From: JACPYM01 sp031423495
GTDB taxonomy: Bacteria > Acidobacteriota > Blastocatellia > RBC074
DNA length: 64,000 bases
NCBI GenBank assembly: GCA_031423495.1
Contig: JANPFP010000158.1
Coordinates: 1 to 64,000 of the forward strand
Direction of reading: 5' to 3'
The notes beneath the pieces are model-generated. The model was given only the letters and a program-made list of their open reading frames with translations. It was not told where the DNA came from and ran no database searches. Positions 54,325 to 64,000 of the stretch are shown here, one piece after another. The translations under genes and the position numbers were made by a program. Within the stretch, counting starts at the first letter, position 1; every line of letters starts with the position of its first letter.

Positions 54325-55863
54325 ATGGCAAACGACGCAACGCCCTTACTGTTGCTAAACGAAAACGATAACGTAGCCATCGCGCGCTTGCCCGTTGCGG
54401 CGGGCGCGGCGGTGAGCGTGAACGGCTTTCAGGTCACGGCGCTCGAAAACATTGCGGTCGGCCACAAGCTGGCGGTCAAGGCGATTGACGTCAACGCGCA
54501 AGTGACGAAATACGGCGAGTCTATCGGTCACGCTACGCAAGACATTGCGGCGGGCGGCTGGGTGCATATCCATAACGTACAGCCTGAGTTCATGGGCAAG
54601 GAATACGAACTGGCGACGCGTACAGTGGCGACTGATTACTTCCCGCCGGAAGAAGCCGGAACCTTTATGGGCTACCTGCGCGAGAACGGTGATGTAGGCA
54701 CGCGCAATTTCGTGGCGGTGATTGCTACGTCAAATTGTTCGAGCCACGTGGCGGTCGAGATTGCCGAGAAGCTCAAACACGTCACCGCCGAAACGCACGG
54801 CGTTGATGGTGTCGTAGCCCTGCCGCATCAGGACGGTTGCGGACATTCGGAAGGCGAAGACACCTGGCAACTCGAACGCACCATCGCGGGCATGATCTTT
54901 CATCCCAACGTAGGCGCGGTGTTGATCGTCAGCCTCGGTTGCGAAGTCAATCAAATCGCCAAGTATTTGCATACGGCGCAACTCGGGCAGCAACACTTTC
55001 GCAAAGGCAAATTGATCGTCGGGCTTGAAATGCAATCAAGCGGCGGTACGCGCGCGACCGTGGAGGCGGGCGTCAAGCAAGTCGAAGAACTCATCGAACA
55101 TGCCCGCAAAACGCAACGCACGCCGCAACCCGTCAGCAAAATTTTGATGGGCTTGAATTGCGGCGGCTCCGACGCTTTCTCAGGCGTATCGGCCAATCCC
55201 GCGTTGGGTTATGCCAGCGACTTGCTGATTCGCAGCGGCGGCGCTGCCGTACTCGGCGAAATCCCTGAATGCATGGGCGCAGAACACTTGCTCACTCGTC
55301 GTGCGGTTGACGAAGCGACTGCGCAAAAGGTCGTAGACGTCGTGAAGTGGTATCACGCTTATCTGAGCAAGTTCGGCGGCAATTTCAACGACAATCCTTC
55401 GCCGGGCAACAAGGCGGGCGGCATCACGAACGTCTGCGAAAAGTCGTTGGGCGCGGTGGCCAAAGGCGGTACGACGGCGCTGACCGGTGTTTATGCTTAC
55501 GCCGAACGCATTGATAAACCGGGCTTCGGGCTGATGAATACGCCGGGCTATGATCCGGTTTCGGTGACGGGCATCTGCGCGGGCGGCGCGAACGTGATGT
55601 GCTTCACGACGGGACGGGGAACTGGTATTGGCTTTCCGGTCGTACCAGTGGTCAAGATTGCTACGAACTCGCGCATCGCCAAAATCATGGCAGACAACAT
55701 TGACGTAAACGCCGGTCGCATCGTAGACGGCGAAAAATCAGTGCAAGACATTGGCCGCGAAATTTTTGATTTAGTTTGCCGCGTGGCTTCGGGCGAACGC
55801 ACGAAGAGCGAAGAGTTAGGCCATCAGGAATTCGTGCCGTGGCGTATTGGGCCAGTACTGTAG
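54325..55863 (+). CDS. uxaA: UxaA-type hydro-lyase (altronate/galactarate dehydratase family)
   Basis: 512 residues from the ATG at 54325, with AGGAG 8 bases upstream. The N-terminal SAF domain (about 5-90: IARLPVAAGAAVSVNGFQVT) is fused to the catalytic domain. Conserved metal or substrate regions are IATSNCSSHVAV, ALPHQDGCGHSEGED, GLNCGGSDAFSG and GICAGGANVMCFTTGRGTGI. Altronate dehydratase makes 2-keto-3-deoxygluconate from altronate in hexuronate breakdown; galactarate dehydratase shares the fold, so the substrate is not certain. No kdgK or uxaB/uxaC is in the window. Confidence 0.88.
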   Translation: MANDATPLLLLNENDNVAIARLPVAAGAAVSVNGFQVTALENIAVGHKLAVKAIDVNAQVTKYGESIGHATQDIAAGGWVHIHNVQPEFMGKEYELATRTVATDYFPPEEAGTFMGYLRENGDVGTRNFVAVIATSNCSSHVAVEIAEKLKHVTAETHGVDGVVALPHQDGCGHSEGEDTWQLERTIAGMIFHPNVGAVLIVSLGCEVNQIAKYLHTAQLGQQHFRKGKLIVGLEMQSSGGTRATVEAGVKQVEELIEHARKTQRTPQPVSKILMGLNCGGSDAFSGVSANPALGYASDLLIRSGGAAVLGEIPECMGAEHLLTRRAVDEATAQKVVDVVKWYHAYLSKFGGNFNDNPSPGNKAGGITNVCEKSLGAVAKGGTTALTGVYAYAERIDKPGFGLMNTPGYDPVSVTGICAGGANVMCFTTGRGTGIGFPVVPVVKIATNSRIAKIMADNIDVNAGRIVDGEKSVQDIGREIFDLVCRVASGERTKSEELGHQEFVPWRIGPVL

Positions 55864-55980
55864 TGGGTACGCACGCGCCCTCGCGTGCTGTCTCGGCATC
55901 ATCCAGTAATGTCGATAGGTTTCCTTTCAGCACGGTTCTTTCACCTGCCAGGCCAGCACGCGAGGGCGCGTGCGTACCCA
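55864..55980. repeat. Perfect 27-bp-arm inverted repeat
   Basis: Arms at 55864-55890 and 55954-55980 (TGGGTACGCACGCGCCCTCG) match exactly. The opening TGGGTACGCA resembles the arms of the 7394 and 22373 copies, but the remainder differs. It directly follows uxaA. Confidence 0.9.
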
Positions 55981-55982
55981 AC

Positions 55983-56016
55983 AAAAAGCCCTCGTTGCAC
56001 GCGGGTGCAACGAGGG
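55983..56016 (-). terminator. Intrinsic terminator of the small gene at 56071-56283
   Basis: On the minus strand a perfect 12-bp stem (CCCTCGTTGCAC and complement, loop of 4) is followed by CTTTTTG. It lies about 55 bases after the gene's stop. Confidence 0.8.
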
Positions 56017-56070
56017 ACTCAAGGTTCAACACAAGGAGGAAAACAGCAAGTTAGTCTTTGTTACTTTGGG

Positions 56071-56283
56071 TTACTCTTTGGGACTGGCATAACTCAGTCG
56101 GCCCGTTTGGTTGCGAACCGATAACTCAATTTCCAATCCGCGCAAATCAATGATCAAGCGCCGCACTTCGCCGAGCGCATACGCTTTGAATTCTTCCTCG
56201 GTCGCGTAATGGTCACGCTCCTTCATCAAACAGTTCATCAATTCGCCGTAGCTCAGTTGCTGGTGTTCATCAGTCGCGGACAT
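56071..56283 (-). CDS. Small helical acidic protein
   Basis: 70 residues (YGELMNCLMKERDHYATEEE, VRRLIIDLRGLEIELSVRN). GGAG stands about 9 bases ahead of the ATG and a clear terminator follows, so it is probably expressed. No family is recognised. It lies downstream of glnN, separated from it by the terminator at 56296. Confidence 0.7.
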   Translation of the reverse strand: MSATDEHQQLSYGELMNCLMKERDHYATEEEFKAYALGEVRRLIIDLRGLEIELSVRNQTGRLSYASPKE

Positions 56284-56295
56284 AGTTTTTTCTCC

Positions 56296-56335
56296 AAAAA
56301 ACGTAAGGCAGGTTTCAAACCTGCCTTACGTTTTT
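56296..56335. terminator. Bidirectional terminator after glnN
   Basis: A 19-bp stem with a one-base centre (ACGTAAGGCAGGTTT and complement), flanked by A-runs on one side and T-runs on the other. It begins 4 bases beyond the glnN stop. Confidence 0.85.
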
Positions 56336-56338
56336 AAC

Positions 56339-58531
56339 TTACGAAAGGAACAACATCTCGCGGTATTTCGGCAGCGGCCACAGCGTGTCGTCCACGAGCG
56401 TTTCGAGCTTGTCGCAGATGTCGCGTACGGCGAGCATCGCTTCGGATACGCCCAGCGAGAACGCCGTCGCTTTCTTGTCGAGGTTGTCCGATTCAGCTTT
56501 TTCGACTTGATGGTCGAGCTTGCTCAACGCGGCGTTCAAGCCTGCGATCAAGGCCGCGAAGCTGGCGAGTTCGGCTTTCTGACTGGCGACGGCGGAACCC
56601 TCTACGCCAGCGGCGACGAGCGACGTAATCGAACCTGCCTGCTGCGCTTGCTGTTTGTAAGCAGCAGGCAACACCATCGTGAGCGCGATGTCTTTGAGCG
56701 CGGCCACTTCGATTTCGAGATCTTTGATATAGCGCTCAATTTCGAGGTGATAGCGCGAATCAAGTTCATCGGCTTTATAAACGCCTGATTTGGCGAACAA
56801 CGCTTTGACCTCTTTGGTCTTGAGTTGTGCTAATGCTTCGGGCGATTTGGCGAGATTCAGCAAGCCGCGTTTGGCGGCTTCGTCGCGCCATTCGTCTGAA
56901 TAGCCGTTGCCTTCAAAACGAATCGCTTTGGTCTCGCTGACGAATTCTTTCGCGACATCCAGCACAGCCTTGTCGAAATCTTTCGTCTTTTTCAACGAAG
57001 CCTCAAGCCGCGTAGCCATTTCAGCCAACGCTTCGCCGACGGCGGCGTTCAACGTAGCCATCGGCGTCGCGGTCGAAGCCGACGAAGCCACCGCGCGGAA
57101 CTCGAACTTGTTGCCGGTGAAAGCAAAAGGCGAAGTGCGGTTGCGGTCAGTGTTGTCTTTGGCGATTTCAGGCAGCTTGGATAAGCCCAACGCGATGACT
57201 TGTTTTTCAGAATTTGCGCCTTTCAGCTTGCCTGATTCGATGGCGTTGAGAATGTTCGTCAGCGCCTCGCCGAGAAAGACCGAAAGAATCGCGGGCGGCG
57301 CTTCATTCGCGCCGAGGCGATGGTCGTTGCCCGAACCAGCAATCGCCGCGCGCAACGCGCCTTGATGTTTGAATACACCTTTCATCGTCGCCAGCAGGAA
57401 GACGAGGAACTGCAAGTTCTTCTCAGGCGTAGCGCCCGGCTCCAACAGGTTCTCACCATCATCCGTAGACATTGACCAGTTGTTGTGTTTGCCGCTGCCG
57501 TTGATGCCCGCGAACGGTTTCTCGTGAATGAGGAACGCGAGGTTGTGGCGTTTGGCGACGCGGCGCATAAATTCCATCGTCAATTGGTTGTGATCGGTGG
57601 CGACGCTGACCGCCTCAAAGATCGGAGCCATTTCAAATTGCGACGGAGCGACTTCGTTGTGCCGCGTTTTGGCGGGAATGCCGAGCTTGAACAACTCGTG
57701 TTCGAGTTCCTGCATAAACGCGAGAATGCGCGCCTTAATGGCACCGAAGTATTGATCTTCGAGTTCTTGTCCTTTGGGCGGTTTCGCGCCGATCAAGGTG
57801 CGACCAGTGGCGACGAGGTCAGGACGCAGCGTGAAAAACGCCTCGTCAATCAGAAAGTATTCCTGTTCAGACCCCAGCGTCGAAAATACGCGCGAAGCGT
57901 TATTGCCGAACAGCTTTAGCACGCGCTGGGCATTGATGTTCAGAAATTCGTCAGAGCGCAGCAACGGCGTTTTCTTGTCGAGCAATTGGCCGTGATAAGA
58001 AATGAATACCGACGGAATGCACAGCGTTTTGCCGTTCGCGCCTTCGAGAATAAAGATCGGTGTGCCCGGATCCCACGCCGTATAGCCGCGCGCTTCAAAC
58101 GTAGCGCGCAAGCCACCCGAAGGGAACGACGACGCGTCAGGTTCGCTCTGAATCAATTGCGCTCCGTCGAAACGTTCGATGGCGTTGCCGTCACTGTCGA
58201 GCGAAAGAAAGGCGTCGTGCTTTTCTGCTGTGATGCCGGTGTTGGGCTGAAACCAGTGCGTATAGTGCGTCGCGCCTTTTTCAATCGCCCATTCCTTGAC
58301 GGCATGCGCCACAGCAGGCGCGATAGATTGATCGAGCTGCTTGCCCGCCTTGATAGTTTGTTGCAACGATTTATAAACCGCCTTCGGCAACTTCTCTGAC
58401 ATCACCTTCGCGCTGAAAGTGTTCGAGCCGAAAATGTCTGAAGCCTTTTGTCCATTGCCGATTTCACGGGGCGTGCGCTTGCTGACTTCTGCCACCGCCC
58501 ACAAACGTCCTTGATTGCCTGATGTACTCAT
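56339..58531 (-). CDS. glnN: Glutamine synthetase type III
   Basis: 730 residues from the ATG at 58531. ATP-dependent amination of glutamate, the ammonia-assimilation step. The GSIII N-terminal domain is followed by the catalytic core: FGSNTFSAKVM at the N-terminus, THWFQPNTGITAEKHD near 120, ARGYTAWDPGTPIF near 165, and GINGSGKHNNWSMST near 347 for glutamate and ATP binding. Length is typical for GSIII and well above GSI. A sigma-54 promoter at 58623-58638 and dyads at 58715-58761 lie upstream, and the probable activator gene is at 59226-60755. Confidence 0.95.
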   Translation of the reverse strand: MSTSGNQGRLWAVAEVSKRTPREIGNGQKASDIFGSNTFSAKVMSEKLPKAVYKSLQQTIKAGKQLDQSIAPAVAHAVKEWAIEKGATHYTHWFQPNTGITAEKHDAFLSLDSDGNAIERFDGAQLIQSEPDASSFPSGGLRATFEARGYTAWDPGTPIFILEGANGKTLCIPSVFISYHGQLLDKKTPLLRSDEFLNINAQRVLKLFGNNASRVFSTLGSEQEYFLIDEAFFTLRPDLVATGRTLIGAKPPKGQELEDQYFGAIKARILAFMQELEHELFKLGIPAKTRHNEVAPSQFEMAPIFEAVSVATDHNQLTMEFMRRVAKRHNLAFLIHEKPFAGINGSGKHNNWSMSTDDGENLLEPGATPEKNLQFLVFLLATMKGVFKHQGALRAAIAGSGNDHRLGANEAPPAILSVFLGEALTNILNAIESGKLKGANSEKQVIALGLSKLPEIAKDNTDRNRTSPFAFTGNKFEFRAVASSASTATPMATLNAAVGEALAEMATRLEASLKKTKDFDKAVLDVAKEFVSETKAIRFEGNGYSDEWRDEAAKRGLLNLAKSPEALAQLKTKEVKALFAKSGVYKADELDSRYHLEIERYIKDLEIEVAALKDIALTMVLPAAYKQQAQQAGSITSLVAAGVEGSAVASQKAELASFAALIAGLNAALSKLDHQVEKAESDNLDKKATAFSLGVSEAMLAVRDICDKLETLVDDTLWPLPKYREMLFLS

Positions 58532-58622
58532 AGGTGTCTCTTGTTTTCTCCCAAATGTGTTGAATTGAATTTGATGAATGCGTGACGCTCGCACTGAGTG
58601 CAAACTGTTCCATCATTCACAG

Positions 58623-58638
58623 TGCAACTTGCTTGCCA
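58623..58638 (-). promoter_or_regulatory. Sigma-54 promoter of glnN
   Basis: On the minus strand TGGCAAGCAAGTTGCA: the -24 box TGGCA and the -12 box TTGCA with the correct spacing (TGGCAC-N5-TTGCA is the consensus; one base differs). The start site would fall about 80 bases before the glnN ATG. Confidence 0.8.
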
Positions 58639-58714
58639 CTGCTTGCGTGGCGCGCTAAACGATTTGTTTACAACGAAAAAAGACGATGCCGCGAACTGAA
58701 CTGTTTTTTGAAAT

Positions 58715-58761
58715 CCGACAAGTCTGTTCGGAATAGCAACCTGTGCGACAAGTTTGTCAGA
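58715..58761. promoter_or_regulatory. Tandem dyads, candidate enhancer sites for the sigma-54 activator
   Basis: CCGACAAGTCTGTTCGG at 58715-58731 and GCGACAAGTTTGTCAGA at 58745-58761 share CGACAAGTYTGT, and each has dyad symmetry. They are 30 bp apart, about three helical turns, and roughly 75-120 bp upstream of the -24 box, the usual place for activator binding. Confidence 0.55.
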
Positions 58762-58822
58762 GCCGGTCTTCAAGCGGTTTGCAGTTGCGCGCGACGTCAC
58801 CGCATTCGATGAAAACGAAAAC

Positions 58823-58918
58823 ATTGTCCATTGTCCATTACCCCTTGCCCATTGTTATGCAGAGAAAGACTCATCTTCTTGCATAACAATGGGCAAGGGG
58901 TAATGGACAATGGACAAT
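58823..58918. repeat. Perfect 38-bp-arm inverted repeat
   Basis: Arms at 58823-58860 and 58881-58918 (ATTGTCCATTGTCCATTACC) match exactly around a 20-base loop. It lies upstream of the glnN enhancer sites and separates glnN control from the gene at 59045. Confidence 0.93.
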
Positions 58919-59225
58919 CAGCGAAACTCGTGCGTCACCAAAGGCACGCAGATGAAAATCGCTGCAAGCGCCTCTCCCCTCTGAAATTTGAAATTGCGAA
59001 CTGACCGATCATTTGCGATAACTCCGCAAAGAGGAGCAAAAGCAATGGACGAAGCGAAAAAGAAACGACTGGAAAAGCGTGGCTGGAAAACGGGCAGCGT
59101 GGCGGACTTCCTCGAATTATCAGTAGAAGAAACTTGCTTGGTCGAATTGAAATTATCGGCTCGCCGCGTTCAACCCAAAGCGCCTTCACCCAAGCCGCGC
59201 AAGCCGCAAGAAGTAACAGCAGTTT

Positions 59226-60755
<1,530 letters not shown>

Positions 60756-61088
60756 AAGAATTGCGAATTGATAGAGTTTTTCTGTGGCGGGCCAGACCGC
60801 CGAAATTTTACGATCTGGCTGGCAGTACATTTTTGTGTGACTGCGAGGCGAAAGGTAACATTTTTGTCCTGATGCGCCAAGCCGTGAAAAAATGATTTTG
60901 CAAAATTTCAGTTTAGATTGGACAAGCTCCGCCAGCCTTCCGTAAGATGCGACTCGTTCAGGAAATCCCCTACCGCATTAATCCCCTAACCGAAACCCCA
61001 CTCAGTTAAACGCCCAAGCACCACCGCGACACATCGGCGTTTGCCCACAATGACTTATTTTTTTCTGTGCCTTTGAAGGAGGTTCGCT
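60756..61088. other. 333-bp region between the activator and the outer-membrane protein gene
   Basis: Divergent promoters are expected here. TTGGAC at 60918-60923 and TAAGAT at 60943-60948 (19-base spacer) could serve the gene at 61089. A perfect 12-base palindrome ATTTTGCAAAAT lies at 60895-60906 and may be an operator. Confidence 0.45.
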
Positions 61089-62186
61089 ATGTTTCATAAA
61101 GCATTTTCCCTGGTGCTGTTCAGCGCCATCATTCTGTCTGGCGTATCAGCCGCATTCGCTGACCAGATCACGTTGAAAAACGGCGACCGTGTATCGGGCA
61201 ACATCGTCAAGTCGGACGGCAAATCCATCACCATCAAGACCGAGTTTATGGGTACGGTCGAAATTTCGTGGGAACAAGTTGATAAGCTCACCAGCGACAA
61301 GCCTGTTTACCTGACGCTCAACGACAACCAAACCGTCGTCGGATTGGTCAGCAGCGGAGCTGATGGTTATGAAGTCGCCACCAAAGAAACCGGCAACGTC
61401 AAAGTCGCCAAAGCCTCGATTGCCTCGGTGCGCAACGAAGCCGAATACAATTCCTGGAAAGCCGAAATCGAACGGCTGAAAAATCCGGGTTTGACAGATT
61501 TGTGGGCGGGCGCGCTGGATGTTGGTTACGCGATGGCGCGCGGCAACGCTGAGACTAATACGTTCACGCTGAGTGGCAATGCCATACGCGCCACCTCGCG
61601 CGACAAGATTACGGCCTATGCCTCGATGATTCGTTCGAGCGGACGCACGGCCCGCAACGCGGCGGATTTTACGCCCATCGCCAACGCAGTGCGCGGCGGC
61701 GTTCGTTATGACTTAAATCTGACGAGCCGCACGTTTGCGTTCGGTTACGCCGATCTCGAATTCGACCAATTCCAAAACCTCGACTCGCGCACTTCGCTGG
61801 GCGGTGGTTTGGGATACAAGGCGATACGCAATGAGAGGACGAGCCTTGACCTGTTCGCAGGCGGCGGCATCACGAAGGAGTATTTCTCGGCGGGCACGCC
61901 GCGCAATCGCACCCGCGCCGAAATCCTGCTCGGCGAAGAACTCACACATAAGCTCAACGCGCGCTCAGTGTTCCGCGAACGCTTCGTGATCTTCCCGAAT
62001 CTGGCTTCGGACAAAGGCTATCGCTTTGCGTTCGATACGTCGCTGTCTACCAGTCTGAACAAATGGCTGGCGTGGCAGATTTCGTTCAGCGACCGTTACC
62101 TGAGCAATCCGCCAGTGATCGTGCCTGTGTTGAAAAAGAACGATACGTTGCTGACGACGGGGCTGCGGTTCACCTTCGCTAAGTGA
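61089..62186 (+). CDS. DUF481 (YdiY-like) outer-membrane protein
   Basis: 365 residues. A signal peptide (MFHKAFSLVLFSAIILSGVS) is followed by an Sm-like or SH3-like N-domain (ITLKNGDRVSGNIVKSDGKS), then a beta-barrel of the DUF481 type (WAGALDVGYAMARGNAETNT) ending in the outer-membrane signature LRFTFAK. AAGGAGG lies ahead of the ATG. The transported or bound compound is unknown. Confidence 0.9.
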   Translation: MFHKAFSLVLFSAIILSGVSAAFADQITLKNGDRVSGNIVKSDGKSITIKTEFMGTVEISWEQVDKLTSDKPVYLTLNDNQTVVGLVSSGADGYEVATKETGNVKVAKASIASVRNEAEYNSWKAEIERLKNPGLTDLWAGALDVGYAMARGNAETNTFTLSGNAIRATSRDKITAYASMIRSSGRTARNAADFTPIANAVRGGVRYDLNLTSRTFAFGYADLEFDQFQNLDSRTSLGGGLGYKAIRNERTSLDLFAGGGITKEYFSAGTPRNRTRAEILLGEELTHKLNARSVFRERFVIFPNLASDKGYRFAFDTSLSTSLNKWLAWQISFSDRYLSNPPVIVPVLKKNDTLLTTGLRFTFAK

Positions 62187-62189
62187 GTG

Positions 62190-62252
62190 AGGTGAAAGGG
62201 TGATGGGGTGAAAGGGTGAATTCACCCCATCACCCCATCACCCCATCACCCA
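62190..62252. repeat. Short inverted repeat with CACCCCAT direct repeats
   Basis: GGGTGATGGGGTGAAAGGGTG pairs imperfectly with CACCCCATCACCCCATCACC around GAATTC. It lies just after the stop of the outer-membrane protein gene. Confidence 0.75.
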
Positions 62253-62260
62253 TCGCCTTT

Positions 62261-62289
62261 TTGTCACCCGCCACACTTTCCGCTAAATT
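62261..62289 (+). promoter_or_regulatory. Promoter with start codon near +1
   Basis: TTGTCA at 62261-62266 and TAAATT at 62284-62289, 17 bases apart. The ATG at 62298 is 8 bases after the -10 box, so the mRNA is likely leaderless. Confidence 0.5.
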
Positions 62290-62297
62290 CTCCAGCC

Positions 62298-63329
62298 ATG
62301 TTTCAACAAGTTATGCACCGCCTGGAACACAGGTTGCACGCGCGCGACTTTTCGCAACGCATCGTGCGCCCCTTCGCCTGGGGGCTCGAACATTTAGGCG
62401 CACCCGCTGAAACCAGCAACCCGTTGGAATGGTTGCGCGGCTACAACGAAAGCGCGCTCGCCGAGAGCGACGCATTCTTTAGGCCAGCGCCTTGTGCGAG
62501 TGAGTCGTTTAGCTGCGCCCCTGAGACTGATGGACTTTGGCTGCGCTTTCCGAGTGCGGTCACTACGCCGCACGCCACCAATAACGAAGTCTCCGCGCGG
62601 TTTTATCCGGCAGGGAATCACGATTCGGCTGTCATTCTGTCGCCGCAATGGAACGCGCAGGAAGCTTCGCACGTCGGTCTTTGCACGGGGTTGAATCGTT
62701 TCGGCATTTCGGCCTTGCGCTTGAGTTTGCCTTATCACGACCGCCGCAAACCGCCGGAGTTGCAACGCGCCGAATATCTCATCAGCCCGAACATCGGATT
62801 GACGATTCAGGCGGTGCGGCAAGCCGTACTCGACATTCGCCGCGCGGCAGATTGGCTGTTCGCGCAAGGTTTCAAGCGCGTAGGCGTAATGGGTTCGAGC
62901 ATCGGTTCGTGCGTATCGTGGCTGGCCTTCATTCACGACGAACGGCTCGACACCGGCGTATTCAACATGGTCTCAAGCTATTTCGGCGACGTGGTGTGGC
63001 GCGCCGTCACGACCACGCACATTCAGGAAAGTTTGCAATCAGAACTAGACCTCAAGACCGCCCGCGAAGTCTGGCTGAGTTTGAGTCCGAGCTTTTATGC
63101 TGACCGCGTGCTGCCGCGTCTCAAACGGCGCGCGTTGTTTGTGTCGGCGCGTTACGATCTGTCGTTTCTGCCTGACCTGACCGACATTTTTATCGCAGAC
63201 AGTCGGCGGCACGGCGTACCTTACGAAACCGCGTATTTGCGCTGCGGCCATTACACGATTGGCCGCACGCCGTTTAAGTATCTCGACGCTTATCACATTT
63301 TGAATTTCTTCCGGCGCAAATGGCGCTGA
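62298..63329 (+). CDS. Alpha/beta hydrolase (ABHD18-like)
   Basis: 343 residues. The nucleophile elbow is GVMGSSIGSCVS near 205; an Asp in FVSARYDLSFLPD near 284 and a His in LRCGHYTIGR near 318 complete the triad. Core motifs (VILSPQWNAQEASH, PYHDRRKPPELQRAEYLISP) match a little-studied family related to ABHD18. The substrate is unknown. A near-leaderless promoter precedes it. Confidence 0.85.
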   Translation: MFQQVMHRLEHRLHARDFSQRIVRPFAWGLEHLGAPAETSNPLEWLRGYNESALAESDAFFRPAPCASESFSCAPETDGLWLRFPSAVTTPHATNNEVSARFYPAGNHDSAVILSPQWNAQEASHVGLCTGLNRFGISALRLSLPYHDRRKPPELQRAEYLISPNIGLTIQAVRQAVLDIRRAADWLFAQGFKRVGVMGSSIGSCVSWLAFIHDERLDTGVFNMVSSYFGDVVWRAVTTTHIQESLQSELDLKTAREVWLSLSPSFYADRVLPRLKRRALFVSARYDLSFLPDLTDIFIADSRRHGVPYETAYLRCGHYTIGRTPFKYLDAYHILNFFRRKWR

Positions 63330-63336
63330 GGTTTTG

Positions 63337-64000
63337 ATGATTCGTATTTGGCTGAAAACTTTTTGTTTTTGCTTCGTGCTTTGCGTCGCGCCCCTTGGCT
63401 CACAAGGCTTCGCGCAACCCGCCCCGCAACCTAATGACGACGTGCAATGGTGGCCTGACCTGCAATTGATCTGGCGCGTTAAGCCCACGTTTGGTTTGGT
63501 GCTGTTCGGCACGATTCGTCGCGGGCAACACAACGACGCCGCCATCACCAAACAGCGCGGCATCGGCTTTACCTGGATGGCGCATGGCAATTTTACCGTG
63601 GCGTCGCAATACCGGAAGGTCATCAACACCTTCACGCCTACGCGACGCACCGAAGAAGACCGGCTGCATTTCGATTTCACGCCGCGCGTCAATCTGGGCA
63701 AAGGCTTTTCCGTCACCGACCGCAGCCGCATGGAATTCCGCAACCTCAACGGCGTATTCGCCACGCGTTATCGCAACCGCTCCCAACTCGAACGCCCGCT
63801 GCCGTTCGCGCTCGGCAAGCACGAGCAACCCATCACGCCTTATGTGTCGTTTGAGATTTTTTTCGACAGCCGTACGCACACCTGGTCGCGCAAACAGATT
63901 TACACCGGCGCGCGCGTACCTTTGGCCGAGCATGTCACGTTCAACGGTTTTTATATGCGGCAATGGGACGCCGTCGCGCGACCCGGTTATTTGCACGTCA
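63337..64000 (+). CDS. DUF2490 outer-membrane protein, 5' part
   Basis: The frame is open to the last base, so the 3' end lies outside the window. The ATG at 63337 is 7 bases after the previous stop and opens a signal peptide (IWLKTFCFCFVLCVAPLGSQ, then GFAQ). Repeated amphipathic strands (VQWWPDLQLIWRVKPTFGLV; FTVASQYRKVINTF; TPYVSFEIFFDSRTHTW) and the RSQLERPL and Y-rich pattern fit the DUF2490 beta-barrel family. Confidence 0.85.
   Translation, partial: MIRIWLKTFCFCFVLCVAPLGSQGFAQPAPQPNDDVQWWPDLQLIWRVKPTFGLVLFGTIRRGQHNDAAITKQRGIGFTWMAHGNFTVASQYRKVINTFTPTRRTEEDRLHFDFTPRVNLGKGFSVTDRSRMEFRNLNGVFATRYRNRSQLERPLPFALGKHEQPITPYVSFEIFFDSRTHTWSRKQIYTGARVPLAEHVTFNGFYMRQWDAVARPGYLHV

Noticed and set aside
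58582..58812. Open frame upstream of glnN on the plus strand
   Set aside because: It overlaps the sigma-54 promoter and dyads, has no ribosome-binding site and no family resemblance.

Overview
The window reads as chromosomal DNA of a moderately GC-rich bacterium. The gene set suggests the phylum Acidobacteriota, perhaps class Blastocatellia, but this is inference from content, not a database placement. Pointers are a futalosine-type menaquinone cluster (mqnE with ubiA- and ubiX-like genes), type III glutamine synthetase, tandem GFO/IDH/MocA oxidoreductases (one with a Tat signal), secreted beta-helix proteins, zinc-ribbon membrane proteins, a tRNA-Sec gene and intergenic spaces crowded with long inverted repeats.

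Layout. 1-3290: tail of hsdS and complete hsdR of a type I restriction system. 3476-11303: secreted beta-helix protein, a possible small toxin/immunity pair, an oxidoreductase, two paralogous zinc-ribbon membrane proteins, a YheT-like hydrolase and a DUF4258/YgiT toxin-antitoxin pair. 11312-14788: minus-strand menaquinone operon ubiX-ubiA-redoxin-mqnE. 15052-20467: larB, a sensor/regulator pair and a CoA-transferase/metallopeptidase/nanE operon. 20621-30933: patatin, a cytochrome c peroxidase fused to a beta-helix, Tat oxidoreductase, aminotransferase, PhoPQ-related protein and a sugar-kinase-like phosphotransferase. 31059-35635: TIR protein plus STAND NTPase, then a RelE-type module broken by a mobile element. 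35760-47375: rnr, two ABC-2 permeases, mazG, tRNA-Sec, S10 peptidase and a transporter. 47956-53808: a CHAT protein facing a two-gene ATPase operon, one of whose proteins carries about 29 GVAx tetrapeptides (a long glycine zipper). 54325-64000: UxaA-type dehydratase, glnN with a sigma-54 promoter next to a NifA-like activator, outer-membrane proteins and hydrolases.

The most striking points are these. (1) A 265-bp nested-palindrome element with 24-bp terminal inverted repeats and a 9-bp target duplication sits inside a RelE-family toxin gene; removing it and one duplicate restores the frame. (2) A 120-bp palindrome (exactly 40 codons) is inserted in frame between the n- and h-regions of the redoxin signal peptide. 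(3) About sixteen long-armed inverted repeats of several families fill the gene gaps. (4) Two candidate defence or conflict systems are built on STAND-like ATPases with membrane segments (TIR-STAND, and the glycine-zipper ATPase pair). (5) glnN has a near-perfect sigma-54 promoter with two helically phased dyads upstream and the likely activator gene next door. Housekeeping and accessory genes are interleaved, and no transposase, integrase or phage gene is visible.
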